Origin: Methylophilaceae bacterium
GTDB lineage: Bacteria > Pseudomonadota > Gammaproteobacteria > Burkholderiales > Methylophilaceae
Assembly: GCA_013141125.1 (NCBI GenBank)
Contig: JABFRO010000002.1
Span: forward strand, 546,905 to 610,904
DNA: 64,000 nt
Reading direction: 5' to 3'
In this document: piece by piece, positions 45,993 through 55,810 of the stretch
Layout: each line of letters opens with the position of its first letter
Position numbering within the stretch: position 1 is the stretch's first letter
Notes under the pieces: model-generated
Databases searched by the model: none
Seen by the model: only the letters and a program-made list of their open reading frames with translations
Told to the model about the DNA's origin: nothing
Program-made: the position numbers and the translations under genes

Positions 45993-47831
45993 CTACTTAC
46001 GCAATGGTTGCGCCTGCAACCACTGTTCCAGCATCATCAATACCCAGATCATGACACCGTAATACGCCGTGTCACCGCTTTGGTGCTGGTTGAGTAATTG
46101 GTTGATATATTCCGGGCGCACCAGATTACGTTGGCGCAAACTGGTCAGGCTATCGCCGGCGAGTGCATGTAGTTCTGCATTGGTTTGCATCCACAAACCA
46201 AAGGGCAAGCCAAAGCCGTGTTTGCTTTTGTTGATAATTTCATCAGGCAGGAAGTCTTTTAAGGCCTGTTTGAAAAAATAGCGCAGATATTGGCCACGCA
46301 CTTTCTCATCCGGCGTAAGCGCTGCCGAGAAAGCCACCAGCGCTTCATCCAGCAAGGGGTAGCGTACCGCTATACCGGCCAGTTCGGCGGCGCGGTTCAC
46401 CTTGCGTAAATCGTTATCCGCCAGGGTGAATTTCATATCCAGATGCAACATGCGATTGATATACGATTGCGAATCGGCTCTGCCATAAACTTCACGCAAT
46501 AGGGTTTCCGGCTGATTGGTTTTAATCTGCGCCAGAAACTCTGCGCTCAGAATTTGATTCAATGGTTCGCGGTGCAGAAAATTGTAGGTTTCCAGCCTAT
46601 CCGGCAGCGGAATGCGCGCCTGAGCCACATAACTCTTCACCTTGTTGAGCAAGCCTAGGCCGGGCAGCGCACCCGTCAGCGGCTCAATCAAGCCTTGTCT
46701 GGCCCAAGCCGGGATGCGACCATAAAGCTCGAACACTTTTTGCTTGGCATAGCGAGCATTGCCGCCAAAAATCTCATCACCACCATCACCTGCCAGCATG
46801 ACCTTTATGCCCGCATCGTGCGCGAGTTTTGCGCAATAATAAGTTGGAATGACCGAGGCATTGCCAAAAGGTTCGTCATAAGCAGCGGCAATTTTGGGGA
46901 TAGCGGCCACCACATCGGCGGGCGTTAAGTAATATTCATGCGGCCGCGTACCAAAGCGCTTGGAGGCGATGCGCGCATATTCCATTTCGTCATAACCTTC
47001 GGCATCAAAGCCGATAGAGAAGGTGTCTATCGGCCGCCCCAGGCTCTGGGTGAGCATGCCCACCACGGTTGAGCTATCTGTGCCGCCGGAAAGGAATGCG
47101 CCTGTTTCCGGTGCATCTGCCGCTGTGGTGACTGCCTGTTTCAACAATGCTTTGAAATGCTCGGCTTTTTCCTTGAAGGCGGCAGCTGTGCCATTGTCCT
47201 GATATTTCAATTGCCAATAGAAATGGCGTTGCAGCTGGCCTTGCTGCCAGATTACGCATTCGCCCGGCAGCAGTTTTTGCACTCCAGTAAAAATGCTGCC
47301 CGGACTAGGCACCATATGAAAATAGATGTAATTAAAAACACCTTGCGGGCTGATTTCACTATTGACCTCGGGGTGTACCGCCACAGCTCTGGCATCCGAG
47401 GAAAATACCAAGCCATGCGCGGCTTGCGCAAATGCCAGCGGCTGCGTACCCAAGCGGTCAATCGCCAGCAAGGCCAGCTGTTTTTGCGTATCCACCAGCG
47501 CGACCGCAAATACGCCATGCAGGTGCTGCAGAAAATCTTTGCCATACCGGCGATAAGCTTCGATGACACTTGCGGCCAGGCCGTTTTGTGCGGCTAGGCT
47601 CTGCAATTCAGCGGATTCCCAATGGGCAGAACCTATCAGCACCACATTGATGCCATCCTTACCCAGCACGCTTACGGCATTATTGGTTTGCCATGCGGCA
47701 AGCGCAGTGGCTGAACTGATGCTTGCTGTATCCAGTGGCATATGGATTTGCGCGGCTTGCGCCATGGCATCCAGTGTTTTAGCCGCATCCAGTTCTGCTG
47801 TGCCGGTAAACCAGCCGAATAATCCTGTCAT
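45993..47831 (-). CDS. Asparagine-synthase-like protein with degenerate glutaminase domain
   Basis: 612-aa two-domain protein. The C-terminal synthetase domain has the ATP loop LSGGTDSSTVVG and LAGDGGDEIFGGN and ends with the normal family region. The N-terminal Ntn-glutaminase domain starts MTGLFGWF, so catalytic Cys2 is Thr, and the NGEIYN and RGPDD motifs are absent. Glutamine hydrolysis is therefore unlikely unless Thr2 can act as an N-terminal nucleophile. Start ATG 47831 is backed by AGGGA. Gene neighbours are glycosyltransferases, so it may amidate or transfer onto a polysaccharide precursor; that is inference. Confidence 0.8.
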   Translation of the reverse strand: MTGLFGWFTGTAELDAAKTLDAMAQAAQIHMPLDTASISSATALAAWQTNNAVSVLGKDGINVVLIGSAHWESAELQSLAAQNGLAASVIEAYRRYGKDFLQHLHGVFAVALVDTQKQLALLAIDRLGTQPLAFAQAAHGLVFSSDARAVAVHPEVNSEISPQGVFNYIYFHMVPSPGSIFTGVQKLLPGECVIWQQGQLQRHFYWQLKYQDNGTAAAFKEKAEHFKALLKQAVTTAADAPETGAFLSGGTDSSTVVGMLTQSLGRPIDTFSIGFDAEGYDEMEYARIASKRFGTRPHEYYLTPADVVAAIPKIAAAYDEPFGNASVIPTYYCAKLAHDAGIKVMLAGDGGDEIFGGNARYAKQKVFELYGRIPAWARQGLIEPLTGALPGLGLLNKVKSYVAQARIPLPDRLETYNFLHREPLNQILSAEFLAQIKTNQPETLLREVYGRADSQSYINRMLHLDMKFTLADNDLRKVNRAAELAGIAVRYPLLDEALVAFSAALTPDEKVRGQYLRYFFKQALKDFLPDEIINKSKHGFGLPFGLWMQTNAELHALAGDSLTSLRQRNLVRPEYINQLLNQHQSGDTAYYGVMIWVLMMLEQWLQAQPLRK

Positions 47832-47903
47832 GTTGATCGTCCCTGAAATCTGATAATTATCAATGTGTTGATATTGTGTAAATTTTGGCTGGAGCTTTGA
47901 ACG

Positions 47904-49130
47904 CTAGGCTGAGCGCAGAATCCTGTCGTAAACTGCTTCTATTTGCCGCACATGCTCTTCAACGGAAAACACTTGCAAAGCATGTGCGCGCGCGGCTTGT
48001 CCCAAAGCCGTGCGCAGGTTTTGGTTTTGATAAAACGCGGCTATTTTCGCTGTCAAATCCTCAGCATTCCCGGCTTGAAACAGAAGTCCGGTTTTGCCAT
48101 CTTCTATCATTTCCACGGCTCCCCCATGATTGGGTGCAATCAGCGGTCGCGCCAGCGTCATGGCCTCAATAATCATGGTGCCTAGCGGTTCAGGCGAAGT
48201 GGATGCGGAAACGACAATATCCAATCCCTTATAGACTGCCGCCATATTGCTCACATGGCCGGTAAATATCACGCGCCCTTGCAGCCCGGGTTCTTTGGCA
48301 ATCGTTCTTAATTCGGCTTCAAAGGCGCGGCATTCCTCCGGCGTTCCACCAACCAGTGCAAAAATGGCATCCGGCATTTTTGTCAGCAATAATTTAGCGG
48401 CTTCGATAAACAGCTTTTGCCCTTTCCATGGGATCAATAGCCCGACCAAACCTACAATAAAGGCATGTTCAGGAATATGAGCTTGCCTGCGAAAAGCCAG
48501 ACCATCAGCATTCAAATCCAGTTTATCCAGCTCAATACCATCATAAATATAGCTACGTTTTTCAGCGGGTACGCCCACACGGCCTATGCTCTCGGAAACC
48601 CAGCGCGAAACGGCAATGAAATAATCCGGCAATTTGAAAAAGGAATGCATGAGCAAAGAGCCTTGCTGATCGCCGCGCACATGGTTAATGACCGGTATGT
48701 TGAGTAATTTACCTGCCAGCACAGCAGCACGATTGCATAGCGGCTCGTTATTGGCGTGGATCAAATCCGGCTTGAAACGCAGGATAGTCCAACCAGTTTG
48801 CAGGAAAGAAGGCAAAAAATTGACAACATCATCCAGTCTGGAAAGCAGCTGATTTAGTAGCCAGCGCAAGCCGGGCAAGGCACTCGGCCAGCGTTTGGAT
48901 GCCAGCTTGCGTTTCATGGTGACCACGTCCAGTCGCCGATCCGGGATGTGTTGCCATTTGGCTTCGCTGACGATGTCCTGATATTTTTCATCCCCCAGCC
49001 CGGTAATCACCATAGGCTCAAATCGGCTGCGATCCAGATTTCTTACCAGATGACGCAAGCAAATGATGGCTCCACCATAACCGATACCATTTTCGACATA
49101 AAGAATACGCGTTCTTCGCTGTTCAGACAT
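47904..49130 (-). CDS. Glycosyltransferase family 4 protein
   Basis: 408-aa GT-B enzyme. RILYVENGIGYGGAIICLRHLVRNL opens the acceptor domain; the donor domain has FIVGLVGLLIPWKGQKLFIEAA and STSPEPLGTMIIEAMTLARPLIAPNHGGAVEMIEDG (EX7E motif). Cytoplasmic, likely polysaccharide chain assembly. Lies between the asparagine-synthase-like gene and a GT2. Confidence 0.88.
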   Translation of the reverse strand: MSEQRRTRILYVENGIGYGGAIICLRHLVRNLDRSRFEPMVITGLGDEKYQDIVSEAKWQHIPDRRLDVVTMKRKLASKRWPSALPGLRWLLNQLLSRLDDVVNFLPSFLQTGWTILRFKPDLIHANNEPLCNRAAVLAGKLLNIPVINHVRGDQQGSLLMHSFFKLPDYFIAVSRWVSESIGRVGVPAEKRSYIYDGIELDKLDLNADGLAFRRQAHIPEHAFIVGLVGLLIPWKGQKLFIEAAKLLLTKMPDAIFALVGGTPEECRAFEAELRTIAKEPGLQGRVIFTGHVSNMAAVYKGLDIVVSASTSPEPLGTMIIEAMTLARPLIAPNHGGAVEMIEDGKTGLLFQAGNAEDLTAKIAAFYQNQNLRTALGQAARAHALQVFSVEEHVRQIEAVYDRILRSA

Positions 49131-49172
49131 CGTCTCAAATACTCGCTTTGTTTTCAGGGTTTGGGGATTGGA

Positions 49173-50150
49173 TTATGGTCGTATCTTTTGCTTGAATTTG
49201 CGCAAACCACTCAGCACACTCAATGGAATCAGGCTTAAGCCAGCATAGGCTAAAGTGCGTATGGAAAAACTTTCCTTAAGGCTTTCCATGAATACGGGAT
49301 AGGCGCGCTTGGGTGCACTAGAGCTGAAATACCAATAGCCTAAATCCCAGAGCGTAGCCGCAACTACTTTATCGGCATCCATGCCATCTTTATTTAGTTT
49401 GGCGGCACCCCAGCTACGTATGCTTTTCATCACGCGTACCATATCCAGCAGCAGCTTTTCCGTGGCCTGTGTCGCATTCGTATCGTGGCGGCGATAATGT
49501 AGCATGACCTTGGCTAGGCAGGCTATTTGGAATTGCGCGGCAATGCGCACCCATAATTCAAGGTCCTCACCGTAGCGTATTGTGGTGTCAAAAACGCCAA
49601 CCCGATTGAGCGCCGCTTTTCGCACCAGCACACTGCTAGTAGGAATGAAATTGACTTTCACCAGCTGGCTCATGACTTTGGGGATAGGCGCATTATTCAG
49701 GCTGGAAAAATAAGTATGCAAATGCTGTTGTTTGAATAAGGACGGCAGCAGCAGTTTGCCTTGCGTATCAATTTCCGCTTTATCGGTGGCCACCAAAGCC
49801 ACATCGGGGTGATCTTGAAACACCTGGAGTTGGCGCTCAATTTTTTCAGGCAACCACACATCGTCAGCATCCAGAAAGGCAATGATCTCACCCGTAGCTG
49901 CATCAATTCCACGATTTCTTGCGGCAGAAACTCCGGCATTCTTTTGCCGGATATACAAGATACCATCGCCCAATGACTGCACCACTTGCTCGGTATCATC
50001 GGTAGAACCGTCGTCCATGATGATGATCTCATGCACCGCTAGCGTTTGCTTACGCACACTGTCTATGGCTTCAGGCAAAAAGCGGGCGGCGTTATAGGAC
50101 GGTATAACCACGCTTACGCGCAGTGGTGATGGGGTGTTAATGGCGGTCAT
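49173..50150 (-). CDS. Glycosyltransferase family 2 protein
   Basis: 325-aa GT-A enzyme. RVSVVIPSYNAARFLPEAIDSV and IAFLDADDVWLP (DXD-type) mark the nucleotide-sugar site. Start ATG 50150 matches the conserved N-terminus; a longer frame to 50249 overlaps the upstream gene and is unlikely. It overlaps that gene by 14 bp, so the two are coupled. Confidence 0.88.
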   Translation of the reverse strand: MTAINTPSPLRVSVVIPSYNAARFLPEAIDSVRKQTLAVHEIIIMDDGSTDDTEQVVQSLGDGILYIRQKNAGVSAARNRGIDAATGEIIAFLDADDVWLPEKIERQLQVFQDHPDVALVATDKAEIDTQGKLLLPSLFKQQHLHTYFSSLNNAPIPKVMSQLVKVNFIPTSSVLVRKAALNRVGVFDTTIRYGEDLELWVRIAAQFQIACLAKVMLHYRRHDTNATQATEKLLLDMVRVMKSIRSWGAAKLNKDGMDADKVVAATLWDLGYWYFSSSAPKRAYPVFMESLKESFSIRTLAYAGLSLIPLSVLSGLRKFKQKIRP

Positions 50151-53100
50151 GTGCGTTTTCTCTCTGCAATAATGGATCTTCTGCCAAGCGTTGTTCCAGC
50201 AAAGCACGCATGTTGAGCATAATTTCGGGATGATGTGTTGCAACATCATTCAGGCACGCTGGATCATCATTCAGATCAAACAGGCTGTAAACAATGCTGT
50301 CGTGCATGGGTTGATAGACCAGCTTCCAGCGGTCTGTTCTCACCATGCGATCCTTGGCACCTGCAATCAATGCTCTGTACTCGGTTTTGATGGTCATGGT
50401 TCCGTCCTGCTTATCAGGGATTTCCAGCAAATCCGGCAGATCGGGGTAGGTGATATGATTCTCTTCCAGACTGGGGACGCGCGTAACCCAGATGCCGGTT
50501 TCGGCATAAGCGACCAGCCCGGGATCAATACTCTCATCATTGAGGCTAGGTTTGAGTGAAACACCCTGCATTTCCTTGGGGATAGGCAGCCCCACCATAT
50601 CCAATAAGGTAGGTGCCAAGTCTATGCTACGTACCGTGTGTTTAATGGTGTGATGCGATGATGCGCGCGGATCGGCAATAATCAGCGGGATACGTGAGCT
50701 GTCATCCACAATCACACTATTGCCCTGCCCCCAGGTTTTGCGTTCAAAAAACTCCATGCCGTGATCGCTATAAATGACAACGATGGTGTTTTCAGTCAAT
50801 CCGCATTGATCGAGGTGCTTTAGAATGCGCCCCACTTCGTAATCAAAATTGCGTACACAACCGTCGTACAGGTTGAGTATCTGCTCAAAATCGAAAAATT
50901 CCTTCACTTGTTTCTGGCGCTGAATCACTTCAAAAGGTTCATTAAGGCCGCTCATGACAAACTTCGAGCAACCGAAATAATCTTTGGAGGCTTGTGGTGC
51001 ATAGTAAGGGTATTCGGAACCAAATGGCGCATGTGTGGAAGACATGAACACATTCATGAAAAACGGCTTATCTATTTGAGCCGCGCGGCTGATGGCACTA
51101 CGCGTACGTTTGCCTAATAAAGAAGTCATGGGCACGCCGGCCAAATAATAAAGCTCGGGTAAAAAGCGGCGGCCAAATTCATTATGGGTAAACAAAGATA
51201 GAAACAAGCGAATATCCTTGGGACCCTGGCGGATAAGATAGCGGATATTCCATTGATCCTTTGGTAGATCCAGATCTTTGAAACCAAAGGGAAATTTCCC
51301 CAAGTCTGCGCCGCACCAATCACTGATGGCAATAGTGTGGTAGCCATGCCTATCCAGCACTTGCGGTAACGATGCGTGGCCTAAATTTGACTCATCCAAT
51401 GTACTAAAGTTATCACGAATACCATGGCTATGTGGCCACAAGCCAGTGAGTAATGAAGCTAGGCTGGGCGCAGTGCGTGCGCAAGGTACATAACATTGTT
51501 GCAAAAAAAACCCACGGTTGGCCAAGGCATCCAGAGTGGGAGTCAGGCCCTTGGTGTTTCCATCCACTCCCAGCCGATCTGAGCGCAGTGAATCAGAACC
51601 TAGCATGAGAATATTGGGTTTTTTTTCTGTTCTTTCTGCACGAATAGGTCGCGGTTCGCTTGCCTTGCGCCAAAATAGAGCCGGGATTAGGAACAAGGCG
51701 GCTGCCGAAATTAATCCTAGTGCTGACTCCATTTGCCCATATAAGCCCAAACGTCCTCCTCCGGCAATCGAGGCAATGGCGAAGATGAACAATAAAGACA
51801 GAGTAACGCGCTCAATGCGTTCTGGTGTTAAATGTGTCCAAAACGCGTAAAAACGGCTCATGCGGTAGTTTGACGAGGCTTCAATACTGCCGGGGATATG
51901 CAAAAGATGACGGCAGAACTGTACAGCAGTTGTTATAACAACCCCCAACAAACCAAAACCTGCTGCAATCTCGCGATTGATGGAAAAATTGAATACAGCT
52001 GCGAGTGAAAAATAAAAGACAATTCCAGCCAATGCCATGAGAAAACATAGTATAAAAGACCAAATGCCCAGTCGGAACAAGGCGTAGATGGAGTACGGTA
52101 GATAGTAGCGCAATATCTCTGATTTGAGCTGTGGGCCTGTTCGCGAAAAGTTTAATGTTGATTTAATCAGCAGCATGGTCACGCAAAGTGCTGCCATATA
52201 GGCGGCAATTGGTAGTCCTATAGCTATTATTTGATGCGCACTGTGTAATGCATATCCGCCAAATACTACGGTTAATACAGGCAGCATCCATGTGGGCGGC
52301 GTATTTCTTCCGATTTGTGGATGATAACGTCGAGCTGAAGCATTGGCTTTAAACAGTCCTTTAATCTCACCAAGTGCTGCAGCCGTACGAATCAAATAGA
52401 ACTGGCGCCGATGCGATGCGAATGAAAATATGGCATTTGTGGCATAGGTCGCAAGTTTTCGCCACACATAGGCGGGCATTTTTCCGGTGCCAGACCCGAG
52501 GCGTACCGCCGCATAGGTGCGTTGATAGGCAAAACGCATGAGAAAGCCAAGCTTTAGTCGAGCAGGATCTACATAATGGAATTGCACGATATCCGGGCTG
52601 TAAAGGATGCGTTCACCAATGCTCAAGGCTTTGAGTACAAAAGCCGTATCTTCCCCTCCCCCAAGATTATGCCCCTGTGGCCCAAGCTCGGTAGAGAAGC
52701 CTCCTACCCTGTCGAATACCTTTCGTCGCACGAATAAATTGCCACCAGGAGGTAAGTCACCTTCAAAAACTGCACATTCCCTTTTTGCAGGCTCAAAATA
52801 AGGTACAGGAAGCGGATAAATCGTGTAAGGACCTTGACGCATCCATGCGGGTTCTGTGCCATCCCAATCCGGGATCAATTTTCCGCAAAATATAGAACCA
52901 TCCGGATTGCGGTCAGCCAATTTACTTAGATTAACCAAAAAGTCAGTAGCAACCCGCTGATCATCATCCACTAATGCAATCAAATCGCCTTGCGCGCGCT
53001 TGATGGCACTGTTGAGTGCATAGGATTTGCCCGCAGTAGGCTCAATAAACCATTTTAGCGGTAACTTATTATTGCTTAAATGTTTTTGATAAGCCTCTAG

Positions 53101-53253
53101 CTGTGGACAAGTATCATCGCTACAGGCGTTAGCCGCTATCAGGATTCCAACTTTCCAATCCTGAGGACGCTGCGCTGCATTGAGTGAAAGCAGCAACTGT
53201 TCCAGCAACTGCCAGCGGTTATGGGTACATATCAGAATGGTAAGTTGCTGCAT
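50137..53253 (-). CDS. Fusion: GT2 glycosyltransferase, membrane domain, sulfatase-like domain
   Basis: 1038-aa three-part protein. Residues 1-300: GT2 with ILICTHNRW, ALVDDDQRV (DDD ~96-98) and LGGGEDTAF. Residues ~320-530: about six to eight hydrophobic helices. Residues ~545-1010: alkaline-phosphatase-superfamily domain starting NILMLGSDSLRSDRLG (metal Asp554), with VIYSDHGMEFF later. At the sulfatase nucleophile [C/S]xPSR the sequence is T594-A-P-S-L, so the formylglycine Cys/Ser and the following Arg are both missing. Thr nucleophiles are used by NPP and phosphoethanolamine/phosphoglycerol-type transferases, so phosphotransfer is more likely than sulfate hydrolysis (inference). Confidence 0.85.
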   Translation of the reverse strand: MQQLTILICTHNRWQLLEQLLLSLNAAQRPQDWKVGILIAANACSDDTCPQLEAYQKHLSNNKLPLKWFIEPTAGKSYALNSAIKRAQGDLIALVDDDQRVATDFLVNLSKLADRNPDGSIFCGKLIPDWDGTEPAWMRQGPYTIYPLPVPYFEPAKRECAVFEGDLPPGGNLFVRRKVFDRVGGFSTELGPQGHNLGGGEDTAFVLKALSIGERILYSPDIVQFHYVDPARLKLGFLMRFAYQRTYAAVRLGSGTGKMPAYVWRKLATYATNAIFSFASHRRQFYLIRTAAALGEIKGLFKANASARRYHPQIGRNTPPTWMLPVLTVVFGGYALHSAHQIIAIGLPIAAYMAALCVTMLLIKSTLNFSRTGPQLKSEILRYYLPYSIYALFRLGIWSFILCFLMALAGIVFYFSLAAVFNFSINREIAAGFGLLGVVITTAVQFCRHLLHIPGSIEASSNYRMSRFYAFWTHLTPERIERVTLSLLFIFAIASIAGGGRLGLYGQMESALGLISAAALFLIPALFWRKASEPRPIRAERTEKKPNILMLGSDSLRSDRLGVDGNTKGLTPTLDALANRGFFLQQCYVPCARTAPSLASLLTGLWPHSHGIRDNFSTLDESNLGHASLPQVLDRHGYHTIAISDWCGADLGKFPFGFKDLDLPKDQWNIRYLIRQGPKDIRLFLSLFTHNEFGRRFLPELYYLAGVPMTSLLGKRTRSAISRAAQIDKPFFMNVFMSSTHAPFGSEYPYYAPQASKDYFGCSKFVMSGLNEPFEVIQRQKQVKEFFDFEQILNLYDGCVRNFDYEVGRILKHLDQCGLTENTIVVIYSDHGMEFFERKTWGQGNSVIVDDSSRIPLIIADPRASSHHTIKHTVRSIDLAPTLLDMVGLPIPKEMQGVSLKPSLNDESIDPGLVAYAETGIWVTRVPSLEENHITYPDLPDLLEIPDKQDGTMTIKTEYRALIAGAKDRMVRTDRWKLVYQPMHDSIVYSLFDLNDDPACLNDVATHHPEIMLNMRALLEQRLAEDPLLQRENAHDRH

Positions 53254-53311
53254 TTAACTCTTTCGTTATTATTTAAGCAGGAATGCCCAATATGGATGGG
53301 AGTCATTGAGA

Positions 53312-54307
53312 TTAAAACCATCCAGGATATCGCCATAGAATTTTAGTTCTAAAACGACTCAATATTCTGTGAGTCATTTGTTTTGACCTCGAGTGTAGCC
53401 AGGCATTATGGCGAGGAATAATCACTTTCGCCAAGAAATCATGCCATTTTTCAACTGTTTGAGTCGTTGAAAACAGTTCTACCGATTTTTTTCCAGCATC
53501 AACGAGTTCTTTTACCAGCGATGGGTTTTGCTTTAGTTTTTTCAATGCGTCCAAAACATCTTGAGTTGAAGTTGCTTCGATATAATTTACGTTTATCTTG
53601 CCCTCAGCACGATAGGAGGTTTCATAACCCATAATTGCTGGTACACCAGCAAGCCATGCATTGTAAAGTTTAAGTGAGGGTTTATTGAGATATTGTTCCT
53701 GTATGCCTAGTTTTCTGATTGCGAGAATAACATCCGCATGTGAAAAATCATGCCAATGGGCAGGTGGAGAGTAAGTTATGGATAATCCGAGTTTTTGAAT
53801 GCTTTCCAGAAAATCATTCTCTCTTAATTTTTCGTCAAGATTTTCTGAATAGCCATGATAAACAATGTTTGTGAATATTTCTCCGCGTTTTGTATCCCTT
53901 GGTATCAGGCCAATTTGGGGCCATGGAGGCATATAGAAATAAGGCTGCCCCAAGTGTAGCTTTTGAACTGGATTATGTGTGACATGCAATTGTGCATATG
54001 GCAAAGGGACATCGCGATCTACTAATAGCACTACAACGAATAAATTATTAGTTGGAATAAAGTCATATTTCAGACAATCTCGATGAGTGATGAGTATTCC
54101 TTCATGGGGTAATTTATTGGTCAATATCACATTCAGGCCGGAGGCTTTTAGATGGATATAGGTTTGTACTACCCAATGATATTGTCCCCAGTTCTGGCTG
54201 ATGCCTAGAGCAGTCAGTTGCCACTCCCAATAATCATTTATGGAAGTGGGTAATGAACTGAATGCCTCTTCATTCAGAGGAATATAAAACTGGATTGCTA
54301 CAGTCAT
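53312..54307 (-). CDS. Putative glycosyltransferase-like protein
   Basis: 331-aa protein with no exported signal. The C-terminal region NKPSLKLYNAWLAGVPAIMGYETSYR...INVNYIEATSTQDVLDALKKL resembles the donor half of GT-B enzymes, but no full signature is seen. Codon use is more AT-rich than its neighbours. Lies among GT genes; substrate unknown. Confidence 0.6.
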   Translation of the reverse strand: MTVAIQFYIPLNEEAFSSLPTSINDYWEWQLTALGISQNWGQYHWVVQTYIHLKASGLNVILTNKLPHEGILITHRDCLKYDFIPTNNLFVVVLLVDRDVPLPYAQLHVTHNPVQKLHLGQPYFYMPPWPQIGLIPRDTKRGEIFTNIVYHGYSENLDEKLRENDFLESIQKLGLSITYSPPAHWHDFSHADVILAIRKLGIQEQYLNKPSLKLYNAWLAGVPAIMGYETSYRAEGKINVNYIEATSTQDVLDALKKLKQNPSLVKELVDAGKKSVELFSTTQTVEKWHDFLAKVIIPRHNAWLHSRSKQMTHRILSRFRTKILWRYPGWF

Positions 54308-54591
54308 TTAGTTTCTAATCCTAAAAGTTATGGCAATTACTATTGTCAACTGATGTGTCTGAATGCGGTAATCACGTCTCGCAGATAATCGGGTAAGCAA
54401 GTTCCTGCAGCGGGCATTTTTAACTTCGGCATGTCAGTTTGCTTTATTAAACGAGTAAGCTATTCGAGTGGATCTTGTTTGGGTAACAAAAGTCTTATAG
54501 CAAATTTTGCATACGAGAACGTTGGTTGCGTCTTGATAGCATTCCACCAATGGTTCCATGCTTGCTTTTGCTTGCCTTGATGGTGATAATA
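54308..54591. other. Intergenic stretch, partly decayed coding sequence
   Basis: From 54591 down to 54460 the frame of the upstream GT2 gene stays open past its TAA stop: about 43 codons (YYHHQGKQKQAWNHWW...) end at TAG 54460-54462, the look of a lost GT2 C-terminus. From 54308 to 54459 there is only a 28-codon frame of no recognisable kind. Confidence 0.55.
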
Positions 54592-55482
54592 TTAGGCAGC
54601 ATCAAACTCGGCCTTGGCTAGGCTGTGACGAATATCCCGTTTCCAGTTTTTGAATTGTTGCATACTCAGTGAAGCGCGAAAAAATTGTGTTTTAATTTTG
54701 ATAGCTTGCAGAGTATGGCGCTCCAGATTGGCTGGTTGCGAGCTCATCCCTTGCCTTTCACAACGTTGTAAATATCCTGGCTGGTTATATAGTGCTGTTT
54801 TTGTACAAACTACCCCGGCATAAAGCGCCCATTCTGAATCTCTTAGCTGGCCTCGAATCAGATTCATAGCCTCTGCTTCACTGGGTAGATTGGCTACTTT
54901 CTGATAGGCTTGAAGTCTCAGTTTGCTTACTCGCTCCCAAACTTCTCGCCGTGCCACGACTCTCTGAAAAGCCATTGGCACTTGATTGATTAAGCCTTCC
55001 AGTAAGTTTTTGCTGAAAAGTATCAAGTCAGGTTTGACTTCGCGACCTTTGCCTTGTTTGATAACACGAGCGAGGCCGATGGGCTGCATTTTGTTAAAAT
55101 AATCTGAATCCGATCCAAATCCTTCAACGCCAACAAAAACCAATTCCAATGCAGGATCAGCCTCAAGCAATGAAGTACATTCACCCAGCGTTTTGGGAGC
55201 GAACAAATCATCATCGTCCATGTGGGCTACATATTGGCTACTTGCCGCCATGGCACCCTGATTCCTTGCCCAAGCCAGGCCTTGGGATTCTTCGTTGCGC
55301 AGAACCTTGATAGATGAGCCGAATTCAGTCTTTAATTTGGCTGCGTCCACTGGTGGTAGAGAACCATCATCCACAATAATAATCTCATTGGCGGGGGGTG
55401 TTTGTTGCAACACACTTTTTATGGCTTCCCGCAATAGTTCTGGTCGATTTAGAGTTGGAATGATCACGGAAACGCTAGGCAT
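54592..55482 (-). CDS. Glycosyltransferase family 2 protein, probably truncated by a nonsense codon
   Basis: 296-aa GT-A enzyme. VSVIIPTLNRPELLREAI and YVAHMDDDDLF carry the donor-binding motifs. The stop TAA at 54592-54594 is followed in frame by about 43 coding-like codons containing HHQGKQKQAWNHWWNAIKTQP, the helical repeat typical of this group's C-terminal tail. One base change could therefore have shortened the protein. The missing tail is outside the catalytic domain, so activity may persist. Confidence 0.72.
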   Translation of the reverse strand: MPSVSVIIPTLNRPELLREAIKSVLQQTPPANEIIIVDDGSLPPVDAAKLKTEFGSSIKVLRNEESQGLAWARNQGAMAASSQYVAHMDDDDLFAPKTLGECTSLLEADPALELVFVGVEGFGSDSDYFNKMQPIGLARVIKQGKGREVKPDLILFSKNLLEGLINQVPMAFQRVVARREVWERVSKLRLQAYQKVANLPSEAEAMNLIRGQLRDSEWALYAGVVCTKTALYNQPGYLQRCERQGMSSQPANLERHTLQAIKIKTQFFRASLSMQQFKNWKRDIRHSLAKAEFDAA

Positions 55483-55628
55483 ATTTTAGTTGCTCCTGAA
55501 GGCAATGTGGTTTTGTTTAATTTTTAAATGGCGGATTCAGATCTGAAGTGCAACTTTTGTAAGTGAATTTAAGTGGTGAGCTGGGTTATTATCAGCGCCA
55601 CTTAAACGAGCAAGTAAAAGGAGCACCG

Positions 55629-55802
55629 ATGAAGCACTACAAGCAGCTCACCAGCGAGCTACGATACCAGATTTACGGGCTGAAACAAGCCGGATTAAAG
55701 CGCGCTGAAATTGCTGAAGAGATCGGGGTCAACAAATCCACGATTACACGGGAGTTCAAGCGCAATCAGGGGCGGTACATGTCAACCAAGTTGTCGCATT
55801 AA
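55629..55802 (+). pseudogene. IS30-family transposase fragment
   Basis: Only the N-terminal ~45 conserved residues remain: QLTSELRYQIYGLKQAGLKRAEIAEEIGVNKSTITREFKRNQG, the HTH_38 DNA-binding head of IS30 transposases. Homology breaks near 55769 and a stop follows at 55800. AAAGGAG precedes ATG 55629. Confidence 0.75.
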
Positions 55803-55810
55803 TTAAAAGA

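Noticed and set aside
18721..49689. Identical 22-nt string in glyS (18721-18742) and the GT2 gene (49668-49689)
   Set aside because: Both encode the same short peptide (PIPKVMS) in the same frame with the same codons; no other similarity flanks it, so chance convergence is the simplest view.
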